Assembly: GCA_020348385.1 (NCBI GenBank)
Contig: CP070750.1
Coordinates: forward strand, 2,937,179-3,001,178
Reading direction: 5' to 3'
DNA from: Candidatus Aminicenantota bacterium
Lineage (GTDB): Bacteria; Acidobacteriota; Aminicenantia; Aminicenantales; Aminicenantaceae
DNA: 64,000 bases
In this document: piece by piece, positions 34,487 to 48,651 of the stretch
How positions within the stretch are numbered: position 1 is the stretch's first letter
How the letters are laid out: each line of letters starts with the position of its first letter
Notes under the pieces: model-generated
What the model was told of the DNA's origin: nothing
The model's input: only the letters and a program-made list of their open reading frames with translations
Databases searched by the model: none
Program-made: the position numbers and the translations under genes

Positions 34487-35625
34487 ATCAGAGAAGAAGC
34501 TAATTGATCCCAGTTTTTTACCCTGTACCTTATGACTTTCACCTCTCCCGTTTCTTCGGAATAGGTTGTATGATACATAAACCCGTCTCTTATGCTCATG
34601 GGCACAAACGGAAGTTTTGTGGAGTAAAGGTAATGCCCATCATTCCCGAAGACATCAAACGACATCTCTTCGCTTTCATCCAGGACTGATCGACGTTGGC
34701 GGATAAATATTCTTCGTTTATCATCCACCCTGATCCTATCGAAAAAAGGCCGGTGATGAGGCAGATTCGCCATTTTTTCGACAACACTCTTCGGCCATTC
34801 CAGTTGTGCGCTTGCTGTATTTTTGACCAAATCGTCTATGATTTTGTTTTTTTCTTTTCGGCTTATTGTGTGAGCATGCTCTTCTTTATCAAATATAATG
34901 ATATTTTTGCCCGACCAATCCGCGATATACAGTTTATAATCCATGTTGTATCCATAGACGAATCCGTTGTCACCCATCGCTGCGAACCTAAGTTCAGGCG
35001 AATAGTCGTGCGAAATAGTCGTACCCGTCTCATGCATGGGCAGCCCAGGGAATTCGGCAATTTTTTTACGTATTTCTCCCTCCGAATCGAGGATCAGCAC
35101 TCCCAAGTTATGGGCTCCCTCTATAATGATCCGGCCTGTCACCACAAAATTTCGCTTATCGTCTGGAGTGAAATTCATGTAAAAGAAGGGGATTTTCGTC
35201 ATCTTTATGAATTTTCCTTCCAGATCGAACTTGTGAATCTTTGCCATTTCACCGACATACAGATTATTGTCTTTATCCAAGGTCAACATAATAGGTCTCT
35301 CGAATTCGCCCGGCCCCTGACCTTTTCTCCCGATGGTTTGGAGATATTTGCCGTTTTTGTCGTATTTCTGGATCCTAGTGGCTCCAGAATCCAGGACATA
35401 GATATTTCCCTGAGCATCTGCTTGAATATCCCATACCCTGTAAAAGAGATAATTTTCATCCTTATCGTTTCCGAGAATGAGATCTTCCTCGAGGTCCAAT
35501 GTGATCTCACCATGAAGGGGCTCTGCAGGATTGTTTATGAATTCAACCTTCTGGCCGGCTGGAAAAACAAAACCAGTGAAAACGGAAAGAGCAAAAGTCA
35601 AAGTAAAAAGAAGTGGTTTTTTCAT
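34483..35625 (-). CDS. Exported 6-bladed beta-propeller (NHL-type) protein
   Basis: 380 residues with a signal peptide (about 1-23, cut near FPAGQ). Repeats such as IYVLDSGATRIQKYDKNGKYLQTIGRKGQGPGEF and NNLYVGEMAKIHKFDLEGKFI are NHL/6-bladed propeller blades. Members are exported and common in Bacteroidota and Acidobacteriota. AAGGAAA precedes the ATG. It is the first gene of the overlapping unit with the ABC genes, so a joint role is likely but not readable. Confidence 0.85.
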   Translation of the reverse strand: MKKPLLFTLTFALSVFTGFVFPAGQKVEFINNPAEPLHGEITLDLEEDLILGNDKDENYLFYRVWDIQADAQGNIYVLDSGATRIQKYDKNGKYLQTIGRKGQGPGEFERPIMLTLDKDNNLYVGEMAKIHKFDLEGKFIKMTKIPFFYMNFTPDDKRNFVVTGRIIIEGAHNLGVLILDSEGEIRKKIAEFPGLPMHETGTTISHDYSPELRFAAMGDNGFVYGYNMDYKLYIADWSGKNIIIFDKEEHAHTISRKEKNKIIDDLVKNTASAQLEWPKSVVEKMANLPHHRPFFDRIRVDDKRRIFIRQRRSVLDESEEMSFDVFGNDGHYLYSTKLPFVPMSIRDGFMYHTTYSEETGEVKVIRYRVKNWDQLASSLI

Positions 35626-35666
35626 TTTGTTTCCTTTTTATTTTAAACGCAAGAGCAAAAAAAGAG

Positions 35667-35694
35667 TTTCAAAAAAGATAAAAATCAGTAGAAT
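35667..35694 (+). promoter_or_regulatory. Candidate promoter of the AOR operon
   Basis: TTTCAA (35667-35672), a 16-base spacer and TAGAAT (35689-35694), 25 bases before the first ATG of the operon at 35719, which has GAGGAG upstream. Confidence 0.35.
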
Positions 35695-35718
35695 CAAAGG
35701 GGAACCCGAGGAGTTGAT

Positions 35719-35991
35719 ATGGCAAGAATAAAAGTGAGCGTAGAAAAAATCGACGGGTATTGCAATCTTCCTGTCCAGGTGGGAGACTTTTTTTATATTG
35801 AGGATTCCAAGCTAATCGTCCCCGATGGACAGCACGTGTGCATCTGGGCCTTACAGAGTATGATGCCGATTTTTCCCATCCTGAATGAGCGTGATCGTTT
35901 GGAGGAGGGGCACTGGGTAAAAACGGTCAAAAACTTTGTTTGTCCCGATCCAAAAGGATTGGTACACTATCGCTTGGAAATAGAGGATTGA
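35719..35991 (+). CDS. TIGR04076 family protein
   Basis: 90 residues. The family pattern is visible: IKVSVEKIDGYCNLPVQVGDFFYI, then CIWALQSMMPIFPIL and a final VCPDPKGLVHYRLE. Three cysteines are spread over the chain. Function of the family is unknown; it often occurs beside iron-sulfur and molybdo/tungsto-enzyme genes. The ferredoxin gene starts 13 bases downstream. Confidence 0.8.
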   Translation: MARIKVSVEKIDGYCNLPVQVGDFFYIEDSKLIVPDGQHVCIWALQSMMPIFPILNERDRLEEGHWVKTVKNFVCPDPKGLVHYRLEIED

Positions 35992-36004
35992 CAGGGAGAA
36001 TGGC

Positions 36005-36520
36005 TTGATTCAGGTCGATTTGCACAAATGCACAGGATGCAAAAAGTGCGAAGTGGCGTGTGCTTTTTTTCATACAGGGAAAGTCAGCAACAGATTGGCC
36101 CGGATCAAAGTTCTGAATCTCTACGAGCTGGGGATCGATGGTCCGGTTGTATGCATCCAGTGTGAAGAAAAATATTGCCTGAAATGTCCCGAAGAGGCTT
36201 TGTCTTTGGGGTCTTTGGGACAGATTATCGTTTCACCCACCGTATGTACCCTGTGCGAAGTCTGTGAAAAGGCCTGCCCGATCGGTGCGATGGAAATTTA
36301 CCATGACATTGTGTTTGTGTGTGATCTCTGTGGAGGAAAACCCAAGTGTGTGGAAGCCTGTACAGAAGGAGCCATCACTTTTGCACAAGGAGAGCATGGG
36401 CCTTCTCTGAATGCGATCAAAAAAGAAACAAGCAAGAAGAGCCCGAACCAAAAACGGTTGCATTTCCTGAAAAAATTGGGAGCTTCTCTCAGAGAGAAAT
36501 GGAGCAGCAAGCATGCTTGA
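36005..36520 (+). CDS. Polyferredoxin with four [4Fe-4S] motifs, AOR partner
   Basis: 171 residues, TTG start with GGGAGA upstream. Cysteine groups CTGCKKCEVAC, CIQCEEKYCLKC, CTLCEVCEKAC and CDLCGGKPKCVEAC predict four cubane clusters, as in the HycB/DmsB-type electron-transfer subunits. The AOR gene overlaps its end by 8 bases, so the protein would take the electrons released by aldehyde oxidation. The last ~30 residues are basic and without cysteine. Confidence 0.88.
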   Translation: MIQVDLHKCTGCKKCEVACAFFHTGKVSNRLARIKVLNLYELGIDGPVVCIQCEEKYCLKCPEEALSLGSLGQIIVSPTVCTLCEVCEKACPIGAMEIYHDIVFVCDLCGGKPKCVEACTEGAITFAQGEHGPSLNAIKKETSKKSPNQKRLHFLKKLGASLREKWSSKHA

Positions 36521-38309
36521 AAATGGTTACGGCGGACAAATTCTCCGGGTCAATCTCAACGAGCGGAAGTTCCAAGTAGAGCCTTTGGATTCCTCTTGGA
36601 TAAAACCCGTCATCGGTGGAAGAGCGGCCAATTCCAAAAGGCTGTTCGAGGAATTAGACATGGATTGTGAACCCTTAGGCCCGGATAATATCTTGATATT
36701 CGGTGTCGGTCCCCTAACCGGGTCTTTCCTCACAGCATCGGCCTACTATACGGTCAGCGCCAAATCCCCGCTCACTGGAATTTTGGGGGACTCTGCCGCT
36801 GGAGGTCAGTTTGGGGCAGAGATGAAACTCACAGGATTCGATCAAATCATCATCACCGGCAAGGCAGATAACCTGATCTATCTTCTCGTTACGGACGGAG
36901 GCGTGAAGTTTGTGGATTGTCCAGAATATCGGGGCAAAAAAATCGTCGAAACAACAGAGATCATAAGAAGAGAACAAGGGGATATCGCCATCCAGGTGGC
37001 TGCCATCGGACCAGCAGGGGAGAACGGCGTGGCATTTGCCGCGGTCGTGTCCAGCGGGAACAGGGTAAACGGCCGCACGGGGATGGGTGCTGTGATGGGA
37101 TCCAAAAACCTGAAAGCACTTGCTGTGAGAGGCTCCAAACCTGTCGAGCTTGCAGATCCACTGGCATTTCTTGCAGCAAATCGGAAGATCGATCAGGACA
37201 TATTAAACCACACCGAATACACAAAACGTCACAACCTCGGGACCACGATGCTGATGAAAGATCTTAACAGCATCGGTATCCTCCCGACCAATCATTTCCA
37301 GGGGGGTGTATGCTCGTATGTGGATGAGATATCCGGGCAGCGACTGGCAAGCTCATTTAAAGTCAAGAATAAATCCTGTTTCAACTGCAATGTTCATTGC
37401 TCCCGCTATTATCTGGCTGGTGATCAGGAAGCCGAAGGACCCGAATTTGAAACCCTGTGCGGATTCACATCCCGGATCGGCAATCAAAGCCTTCCGTTCG
37501 CACTGGAAATGAATGCCTATCTGAATCAAATCGGAATGGATTCCATTTCCACATCAGAAGTCATCGGTTGGATCATGGAGTGCCAGGAAAAGGGCCTCAT
37601 CCATCCCAAAGATCTTGATGGGTTCAGCATAACTTGGGGCGAAAAGGAAAAAATCCAACAAATCGTGGACATGATCGCTTTCCGCCGGGGGATAGGGGAT
37701 GAAATGGCCAAAGGCACAAAAAAACTAGCGGAACGGTTCTGTGAAGAAGCGCAAAAGTTGGTCATGCACGTCAAGGGATTGGATATCATCTGCGGAGACC
37801 CCAGGGGGATCAAAGCTTACGGTTTGACCTACGCCATCGCTTCCCGTGGCGCTGATCACCTTCGTGCCGAGCCCTATTTTGAATTGACAAACCGAAAAGA
37901 AGAATCCATGAAGCGATTCGGCACAGAAAAGGCGGCTGACAGGCTCGAAGAGGAAGGCAAAGCGGCCCTGGTGAGTTATTCAGAAAAAATTGCGCTCCTC
38001 ACCGATTGTTTGACCATGTGCAAAAATATCGGGCTTTGCATGGATATTTTGAGCCTGGAGAGAGCTTCGTCCCTATTGAGGGCAGGAACTGGATTGGATT
38101 ACACCTCGGAATATTTAGCGAAAATTCTGGCTGATGCCATTGATCTTGATCACGCCTTTAACAGACGTCTTGGGATGACCCGGAAGGATGATACACTTCC
38201 TGAAAGATTCCAGAAAGAGCCATTGGCCAAGGGTCCCACAAAGGGTATGACTGTCGATATCGGGAAAATGGTGAATGAATATTACAAGATCCACTTGTGG
38301 GAAGACTGA
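36513..38309 (+). CDS. Aldehyde:ferredoxin oxidoreductase (tungsten or molybdenum enzyme)
   Basis: 598 residues. Aldehyde oxidation to carboxylic acid with electrons to ferredoxin. The N-terminus NGYGGQILRVNLNERKF and GGRAANSKRLFEEL are typical AOR starts; GRTGMGAVMGSKNLKALAVRG is the pterin-binding stretch; CFNCNVHCSRYY with the later Cys in ETLCGF holds the [4Fe-4S] cluster. Length fits the family. The upstream polyferredoxin and downstream Na+ symporter genes suggest oxidation of aldehydes from imported amino acids. Confidence 0.92.
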   Translation: MLENGYGGQILRVNLNERKFQVEPLDSSWIKPVIGGRAANSKRLFEELDMDCEPLGPDNILIFGVGPLTGSFLTASAYYTVSAKSPLTGILGDSAAGGQFGAEMKLTGFDQIIITGKADNLIYLLVTDGGVKFVDCPEYRGKKIVETTEIIRREQGDIAIQVAAIGPAGENGVAFAAVVSSGNRVNGRTGMGAVMGSKNLKALAVRGSKPVELADPLAFLAANRKIDQDILNHTEYTKRHNLGTTMLMKDLNSIGILPTNHFQGGVCSYVDEISGQRLASSFKVKNKSCFNCNVHCSRYYLAGDQEAEGPEFETLCGFTSRIGNQSLPFALEMNAYLNQIGMDSISTSEVIGWIMECQEKGLIHPKDLDGFSITWGEKEKIQQIVDMIAFRRGIGDEMAKGTKKLAERFCEEAQKLVMHVKGLDIICGDPRGIKAYGLTYAIASRGADHLRAEPYFELTNRKEESMKRFGTEKAADRLEEEGKAALVSYSEKIALLTDCLTMCKNIGLCMDILSLERASSLLRAGTGLDYTSEYLAKILADAIDLDHAFNRRLGMTRKDDTLPERFQKEPLAKGPTKGMTVDIGKMVNEYYKIHLWED

Positions 38310-38312
38310 CGT

Positions 38313-39641
38313 TTGAAAAGAGAAACATTCACCTCCAATTTTGGCCTTTTGATGACGATGATCGGAGTGGCCGTCGGATTGGGGGCTGTCTGGCGGTTTC
38401 CGTACATGGTGGGGAAATTCGGGGGCGCTGCTTTTGTCGTTTTTTATCTTGGGATTGTCCTATTCATCGGAATACCTGCTTTGATGGCCGAATGGATCCT
38501 CGGCCGGCACACGCAGAGGGGTACACTGGGAGCTTATGAAAAAGGGGGGATTCCCGGCGGAAAATACGTAGGTTATTTCCTCTTTTTTATCGTTTTTTGG
38601 GCGACCGGTTACTATTCCAACGCTTTAGGATGGGTGGGATTTCATGCGCTGGGGGAACTGGTCAATGCCTTCGGAGGATATCTAGACGCAAGAGTCATCC
38701 TCCCTCCACAGCAAGGTTTTAACCTGACTTCCTTTATTCTACAGCTTTTGATGACGGCCTTGGTGATATTCACCTGCGGGATCGTCCTCGTGAAGGGTTT
38801 GCGGAAAGGCATCGAGAAAACAAGCAAATGGATTGTTCCCACACTGTTTGGGATCCTGGTCGTTTTGATCTTGCGTTCTGTCACGTTGTCTGGAGCTAAA
38901 CAGGGTATCGATTGGTTTATCGGGAGTTTCCGTTTCGATGCATTGAAACCATCGGTTATGGCGGCGGCCTTGGGTATGGCGTTTTTTTCGATGTCTTTGG
39001 GCGGAACATTCATGGTCATTTATGGCTCTTATCTTGAAAAAAAAACGATCGTTTCGAAAAATGCCGTATTCACGGGGATCGCTGCTTCCTCAGCTGGTCT
39101 TTTAGCGGGATTCGCCATTTTCCCGGCTGTTTTTGCTTTCGGTCTTGAGCCCAGTTCCGGGCCTGGGCTTATTTTTTCCACTTTGCCCCAGACTTTTGAT
39201 TTGATGCCCGCGGGTTGGGTGTTCGGGCTTCTGTTTTTTGTGGGATTGTTCGGTGCGGCCTATCTGTCCGATGTGGCTGCTTTCGAGGTCTTGGTGGGAG
39301 GTCTTCTGGATAATACAAATTGGAAAAGAAAAAAGGCTGTTTTTTGGGTGTGCGCCATTGTTTATGTCCTAGCGATCCCTCCGATGATCAACATGAAAAT
39401 TTTTGTACCCTGGGATTTGACGTTCGGTTCGGGCATGCAGGCTCTCGGTTCCCTTCTGGCAGTGGTGACCGCAGCTTGGTTCATAAAGAGGTATGAATTT
39501 CTGAAAGAACTCAATATGCGGGAAAATTTTTTTCAGATGTTTTTATACTGGTGGTTGAGGATTATCGTCCCTGCTGCTATCCTGTTTGTGGGCATCAATT
39601 GGGTTCTCGAGTCTGTGTTTGGCTTCAAAATTTTTGGATAA
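38313..39641 (+). CDS. Sodium-dependent transporter (SNF/NSS family)
   Basis: 442 residues, TTG start 3 bases after the AOR stop. The first helix has the NSS signature GVAVGLGAVWRFPYMVGKFGGAAF with sodium/substrate residues; about eleven further hydrophobic segments follow. Bacterial members of the LeuT fold import amino acids or related amines with Na+. Placement in the AOR operon suggests supply of an amino acid whose degradation gives the aldehyde. Confidence 0.9.
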   Translation: MKRETFTSNFGLLMTMIGVAVGLGAVWRFPYMVGKFGGAAFVVFYLGIVLFIGIPALMAEWILGRHTQRGTLGAYEKGGIPGGKYVGYFLFFIVFWATGYYSNALGWVGFHALGELVNAFGGYLDARVILPPQQGFNLTSFILQLLMTALVIFTCGIVLVKGLRKGIEKTSKWIVPTLFGILVVLILRSVTLSGAKQGIDWFIGSFRFDALKPSVMAAALGMAFFSMSLGGTFMVIYGSYLEKKTIVSKNAVFTGIAASSAGLLAGFAIFPAVFAFGLEPSSGPGLIFSTLPQTFDLMPAGWVFGLLFFVGLFGAAYLSDVAAFEVLVGGLLDNTNWKRKKAVFWVCAIVYVLAIPPMINMKIFVPWDLTFGSGMQALGSLLAVVTAAWFIKRYEFLKELNMRENFFQMFLYWWLRIIVPAAILFVGINWVLESVFGFKIFG

Positions 39642-39666
39642 TTCCTTTTTGGTCATAGGGGAAAAA

Positions 39667-41799
39667 ATGAAAAAAACAATGGGTCTTGTTTTGGGAGTTT
39701 TGATCTTTTGGGCAGGGCTGGTCGATCTTGCCTACCCTTTAGGTCAAAGGAAGGATAGTTTTTCTTTGAAAAACCTGGATGGATTGGAAAGGATTACCCT
39801 TTCTGTACACAGTCGGGATTTGCTGGAACGACATGGTTTTGCCGTTTCTCCAGGAGATGAGAAGGAAATATACGATGTCTACATCCAAGCCAAAAAAAAG
39901 AACCAATCGATTTTTGTCACGACCGATGCCGTTCTGCACACGTGTCACATATTCTTCGATTATCTTCTGAGAATATTGGAGATGGAAAAGCTATATGCAC
40001 ATGTGATTGAGCTCACAGATAGGATGATTGCTGTTTCCGGAGGTCAATATGAAGAAGCCAAGCAGGAAGATGTCAAGGAAGCGGCCAGGCTCAATATTGG
40101 TTTTTTTTCTGTGGCCAAAAAAATACTCTCACCCGAATTTGAGCCGGGATTTGGGCTAGCAAAATTGATCGAAACGGAACTCCTCAATTTAGATGCACAC
40201 AAAGGATTGGAATTCCGGGCCCTTCTCTCCTATATTGAAAACCCGACTGTATTTGATACGCCTTATGCTTATGAGGATTTCAGCCAGTATGTCCCCAGGG
40301 GGCACTACACCCGAAATGAGATATTCAAGAAGTATTTCAAGGTGATGATGTGGTATGGGCGGGTGGATTTTAAGCTCAAGCCAGGCGAATCTGAGAAGGC
40401 GAGTCATCATGGGAAAATGATGACGCTTCAAGCTCTTCTGATAGCAGACGCTTTGATGAAGGATGAACAGGCCTATAGGACATGGCAGATGATCTTCGAG
40501 CCCACGGCTTATTTTGTCGGCAAAACAGATGACCTATCCGTGGATGATTATGTGAAACTCATCCCAGATGTTTTTTCCGAAGAGGGTTCTGTGGACAGAT
40601 TCGGGGAGGAGGGGCGATTATCCGATTTCATCGCAAGGGCCTTGAAACTCCAGCCTCCTCGAATCCTATCCGGGGCAGCGTTTGTGGAGGATGGAGAATT
40701 TGTTTCCACGACCAAAGGTTTCCGTTTTATGGGACAGAGATTCATCCCAGACTCCCAAGTGTTTCAGGAACTGACTTATCGGAGAAAGGGAGATAAAGTC
40801 ATCCTCAGGTACACGGGACAGGGGCGACCATTCACGATGGAAGTGATCCCTGCTGGCGGTCCGGTCAGGGCCTTTCCGCGGGGATTGGATGTTATGGCTG
40901 TGCTGGGTTCACAAAGAGCACTTGCCATATTGGAACAGGAAGGCGACACGGAGTATTCCTATTATTATGACCAGTTGAACAGCCTCAAACAGGAATTTTC
41001 AACCGCAAGTCCGGATGAATGGAAGCAGAATCTTTACTTGAGATGGCTGTTTTGTTTGCTCCCTTTGTTGGAAGAAAGGAGTGAAGATAGCATGCCCAAT
41101 TTTATGAAAAGTGAGATATGGATGGACAAGGAACTCCAAACGTCCCTGGGATCCTGGGCAGAGTTGAGGCACGACACCATCCTGTATGCCAAGCAGAGTT
41201 ACCCCATGATGACAACGGCCCTTCCTCCGCAACCCGAATTGACGTATGGATATGTGGAGCCCTATCCGGATGTCTACCGAAGGATCCAAGAAATGATGGC
41301 GGATATGCGAAATAATCTTGGGGAGTTGGGGATTCTCATCCCGGGAGTCCCCGAAAAGATTCGTGAATTTGAAGACATCTTAGATCGGTTGACTGCCATT
41401 TCCGATAAAGAACTGGCTGGGAAGGAACTGGACAAACAGGATTACGAACTTATCAGAAATATCGGAAGCGTGTTGTCTTCTCTCAAACGGTTCCCGCCAC
41501 AGATCATGACAAAAATAACTTCGGGCACAGATGAAAGGATGGACATCATCGCCGACGTCCATACAGACTTGAATACCAAACAGGTCTTGGAGGAGGGAGT
41601 AGGATCTCCTTTTGATATCTATGTTATCATCGAAGATGCGAAAGGTTACAGGCTCTGCCGTGGCGGGGTGTTTTCCTATTATGAATTCAAACATCCGATG
41701 GGTGACCGATTGACAGATGAGAAGTGGCAAGAAATGGGAAAACAGCGCCAAAGGCCGAAACAGCCTCCATGGACCCAAGCCTTCATATCCAGGTTTTAA
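39667..41799 (+). CDS. Exported DUF3160 protein
   Basis: 710 residues from the ATG at 39667, which avoids overlap with the transporter gene and begins a signal peptide (about 1-24). The DUF3160 hallmark FVTTDAVLHTCHIFFDYLLR is at about residue 85. The protein is rich in helices and Tyr/Glu. Function of the family is unknown; it is exported and widespread in anaerobes and Acidobacteriota. It is probably last gene of the AOR operon (25 bases after the transporter stop). Confidence 0.82.
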   Translation: MKKTMGLVLGVLIFWAGLVDLAYPLGQRKDSFSLKNLDGLERITLSVHSRDLLERHGFAVSPGDEKEIYDVYIQAKKKNQSIFVTTDAVLHTCHIFFDYLLRILEMEKLYAHVIELTDRMIAVSGGQYEEAKQEDVKEAARLNIGFFSVAKKILSPEFEPGFGLAKLIETELLNLDAHKGLEFRALLSYIENPTVFDTPYAYEDFSQYVPRGHYTRNEIFKKYFKVMMWYGRVDFKLKPGESEKASHHGKMMTLQALLIADALMKDEQAYRTWQMIFEPTAYFVGKTDDLSVDDYVKLIPDVFSEEGSVDRFGEEGRLSDFIARALKLQPPRILSGAAFVEDGEFVSTTKGFRFMGQRFIPDSQVFQELTYRRKGDKVILRYTGQGRPFTMEVIPAGGPVRAFPRGLDVMAVLGSQRALAILEQEGDTEYSYYYDQLNSLKQEFSTASPDEWKQNLYLRWLFCLLPLLEERSEDSMPNFMKSEIWMDKELQTSLGSWAELRHDTILYAKQSYPMMTTALPPQPELTYGYVEPYPDVYRRIQEMMADMRNNLGELGILIPGVPEKIREFEDILDRLTAISDKELAGKELDKQDYELIRNIGSVLSSLKRFPPQIMTKITSGTDERMDIIADVHTDLNTKQVLEEGVGSPFDIYVIIEDAKGYRLCRGGVFSYYEFKHPMGDRLTDEKWQEMGKQRQRPKQPPWTQAFISRF

Positions 41800-41903
41800 C
41801 ACGTATGACCGAAGCGCCATTGAGGTTCCTATTCTAGTATGATTGTAAAAAGACAAAAACGCCCTTTTTTTTTCAAAGTGAATACAGTTTTTTTAGAAAA
41901 GGA

Positions 41904-42797
41904 TCAGAACATTCTCGAGTAAACAAAAGAAAATGAAGGATTGGTGATAGTTGAGTTTTCGTATTGAAGCCCAGCCTGCACAGATACATGCTTCCCTAGT
42001 TTTTTTATTAGCGTCCCATTGTGTGTGGCCCTGCTTTCCCTTGGATTTTCCGGCCTGCACACAGTTCTCCCCTGCAATCTTATATTTACGATATTGTGTA
42101 TAGCTCCTTTAAAGGAGTATTCCATTTTTCTAACAACAGGGGATCTATCGATAAAAACCGCGGCTGTGAAATTTTTATTCACACTCCCGGTTAATCCAAA
42201 TCCAATATTTTTGTTTTCAAAATTGCACTTCCCAGACGGTACTACCTTTACGGACTCGCTTATTTTAATTGGCCTACTTACAGAAAAGGCCGGTTTTTGT
42301 TTGTTGTTTATCACCACATGGGCGTCAAAGCTTGCAATTTCTGCAACTCCTTTGAATGAGTGCAACTTTTTCTTGGCATTGTAGTTATACTGGGCTTTCC
42401 ATTTATCAAAACTAATTTCTTTTGTGATCTGTGTCACTTTTCTTGTTTTTCCGAGTTTTACATCCAACCTTGTCTTGAGTTTCTTTTTTTCCAAGGGAAT
42501 GTCTTGAGTAAATATAACCTTTTCATCTTTTGGAGCTCTGTAAGCAAAGTCAGGATCAATGTGCGAATAACCAGGTTTTATTACATGACGAGAGGTTTTT
42601 TCTTTCAGAGATTTCTTCACCTCGCCTTGAATTCTTCTGAGAAACCCCTCGTATTGTTCATTTTTCTTTCTCAACTGTTCCTTTTTAAGATTCTCCCCCT
42701 TTTTCTGGATCTTCTTATTCCCGCTCCACATGTAAGAATGGGTGAAAAAAAATAGAAAGAGGGCTCCACACACCAGTAATCTTCTTTTTCTATCCAT
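41904..42797 (-). CDS. Probable outer-membrane beta-barrel protein of unknown family
   Basis: 297 residues with a signal sequence (about 1-25), a lysine-rich helical segment (26-70), then alternating hydrophobic/polar strands (SFDAHVVINNKQKPAFSVSRPIKI, FTAAVFIDRSPVVRKMEYSFKGAI, VSVQAGLQYENSTI). It ends with FVYSRMF, a C-terminal phenylalanine as required by the BAM machinery. About eight to ten strands are possible. No family is recognised. Composition (many A/T-ending codons) differs from the neighbouring DUF3160 gene. Confidence 0.6.
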   Translation of the reverse strand: MDRKRRLLVCGALFLFFFTHSYMWSGNKKIQKKGENLKKEQLRKKNEQYEGFLRRIQGEVKKSLKEKTSRHVIKPGYSHIDPDFAYRAPKDEKVIFTQDIPLEKKKLKTRLDVKLGKTRKVTQITKEISFDKWKAQYNYNAKKKLHSFKGVAEIASFDAHVVINNKQKPAFSVSRPIKISESVKVVPSGKCNFENKNIGFGLTGSVNKNFTAAVFIDRSPVVRKMEYSFKGAIHNIVNIRLQGRTVCRPENPRESRATHNGTLIKKLGKHVSVQAGLQYENSTITNPSFSFVYSRMF

Positions 42798-42947
42798 CTT
42801 CAGCCCTTTTATAAGCTTCAGTTGAGCACTCTCAATTAATTAGTCGGCCTTTGAGAGAAAAAAACCGAAACCTCGACATCGTTGGGAGTCGCGTTGTCTT
42901 GCTCTCAATTTGACCTGGCCTTTATCGGTTAAGCCTTATTTTTCATT

Positions 42948-43667
42948 CTAAAAAGTGATTTTGAATTGCGTTCCTCCCTCTCTATGTAGTTCGATGTTTC
43001 CATCAATTTGTTCGACCAGACAATTAACCAGTTGCATGCCTAAGGAATCGGAATCACAAGAACCTGAATCTTTGGGAAATCCAACTCCGTTATCTTTAAC
43101 AACAAATTCAAACTTTCCCTGATTAATCGGATGCAGTTTGATCTGAATTTCACCCTTTTTCCCGTCCGGAAAAGCATGTCTTAACGAATTGGTTATGAGT
43201 TCATTGACGATTAATCCAATAGGAATAGCTCTGTTAATATCGATTTGGATGTCTTCCATCCCTGAATTTAGCTTGATAATGTCCGGATCAACGCCATGAG
43301 AATGAAATAAATGAATTGCTAAGTCATGGATGTATTGAGCTAGCTCAATTTTCGCAAGGTCTTTTGAGCAAGAAAATTTTTCGTGAATAAGTGACATGGA
43401 ACGAATTCGATTCTGGCATATCCTGAGTATATCCTGCAGTTCTTTTTCTTTTGTTTTCTTGGATTGAATTCTGAGGAGGCTTGAAATAATCTGCATATTG
43501 TTTCTTGCGCGATGGTGAATTTCGCGCAGAAGGATCTCGTGCTGCTCGCATTTGGCTAGGGCTTTCTCCAATTCAGAAATTCTTTGGAGGGATTTTTTCA
43601 GCTCATTGATAAGTTGCGTTTTTGTTTTAGACTTGGTTTTTTCGATTACGGAGTGCCCATTTGTCAT
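42948..43667 (-). CDS. Soluble HisKA_2-type sensor histidine kinase
   Basis: 239 residues from the ATG at 43665-43667; the longer frame would run into the beta-galactosidase gene. A coiled coil (about 5-45) precedes the phospho-acceptor motif LLREIHHRARNNMQIISSLLRIQ, the HisKA_2/HWE-like type. The ATPase part has N-box GLIVNELITNSLRHAFPDG and G1 VVKDNGVGFP. No sensor domain, membrane segment or response regulator gene adjoins it, so it is an orphan kinase, possibly sensing through its coiled coil or a partner. Confidence 0.85.
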   Translation of the reverse strand: MTNGHSVIEKTKSKTKTQLINELKKSLQRISELEKALAKCEQHEILLREIHHRARNNMQIISSLLRIQSKKTKEKELQDILRICQNRIRSMSLIHEKFSCSKDLAKIELAQYIHDLAIHLFHSHGVDPDIIKLNSGMEDIQIDINRAIPIGLIVNELITNSLRHAFPDGKKGEIQIKLHPINQGKFEFVVKDNGVGFPKDSGSCDSDSLGMQLVNCLVEQIDGNIELHREGGTQFKITF

Positions 43668-43750
43668 CTTCCTGGTTTTACCGGTGAGGATAGTGGCCCC
43701 GGCTTCCTCCAATAGAGATAGTTTCACAACTCCCGTATTTTTGCTATAAC

Positions 43751-43800
43751 CTTTAGGGGTGAATTCTGGGGTGATATTTAGGGGCGATGGGTGATGGGTA
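43751..43800 (+). repeat. Degenerate relative of the G-rich repeat
   Basis: Starts ACCTTTAGGGGTG and continues with three GGGG runs and two GATGGG units. It shares the ACCTTTA entry and G-tract spacing with the three clear copies but lacks the central TTGGCGG. It lies between the kinase and beta-galactosidase genes. Confidence 0.3.
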
Positions 43801-43809
43801 AGTTTGTGA

Positions 43810-48542
<4,733 letters not shown>

Positions 48543-48651
48543 TCTTCTGGATCCTTTATCAGACCGTTCTATTTTAGCGAGTATGCGGCATTCCGTAAAG
48601 TGGACAAACCTACCGCTTGCATTTTTGCGGATTTTTTATTATCAAATAATC

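Noticed and set aside
34696..35646. 316-codon plus-strand frame opposite the NHL propeller gene
   Set aside because: Shadow of a gene with signal peptide, propeller repeats and 4-base operon overlap.
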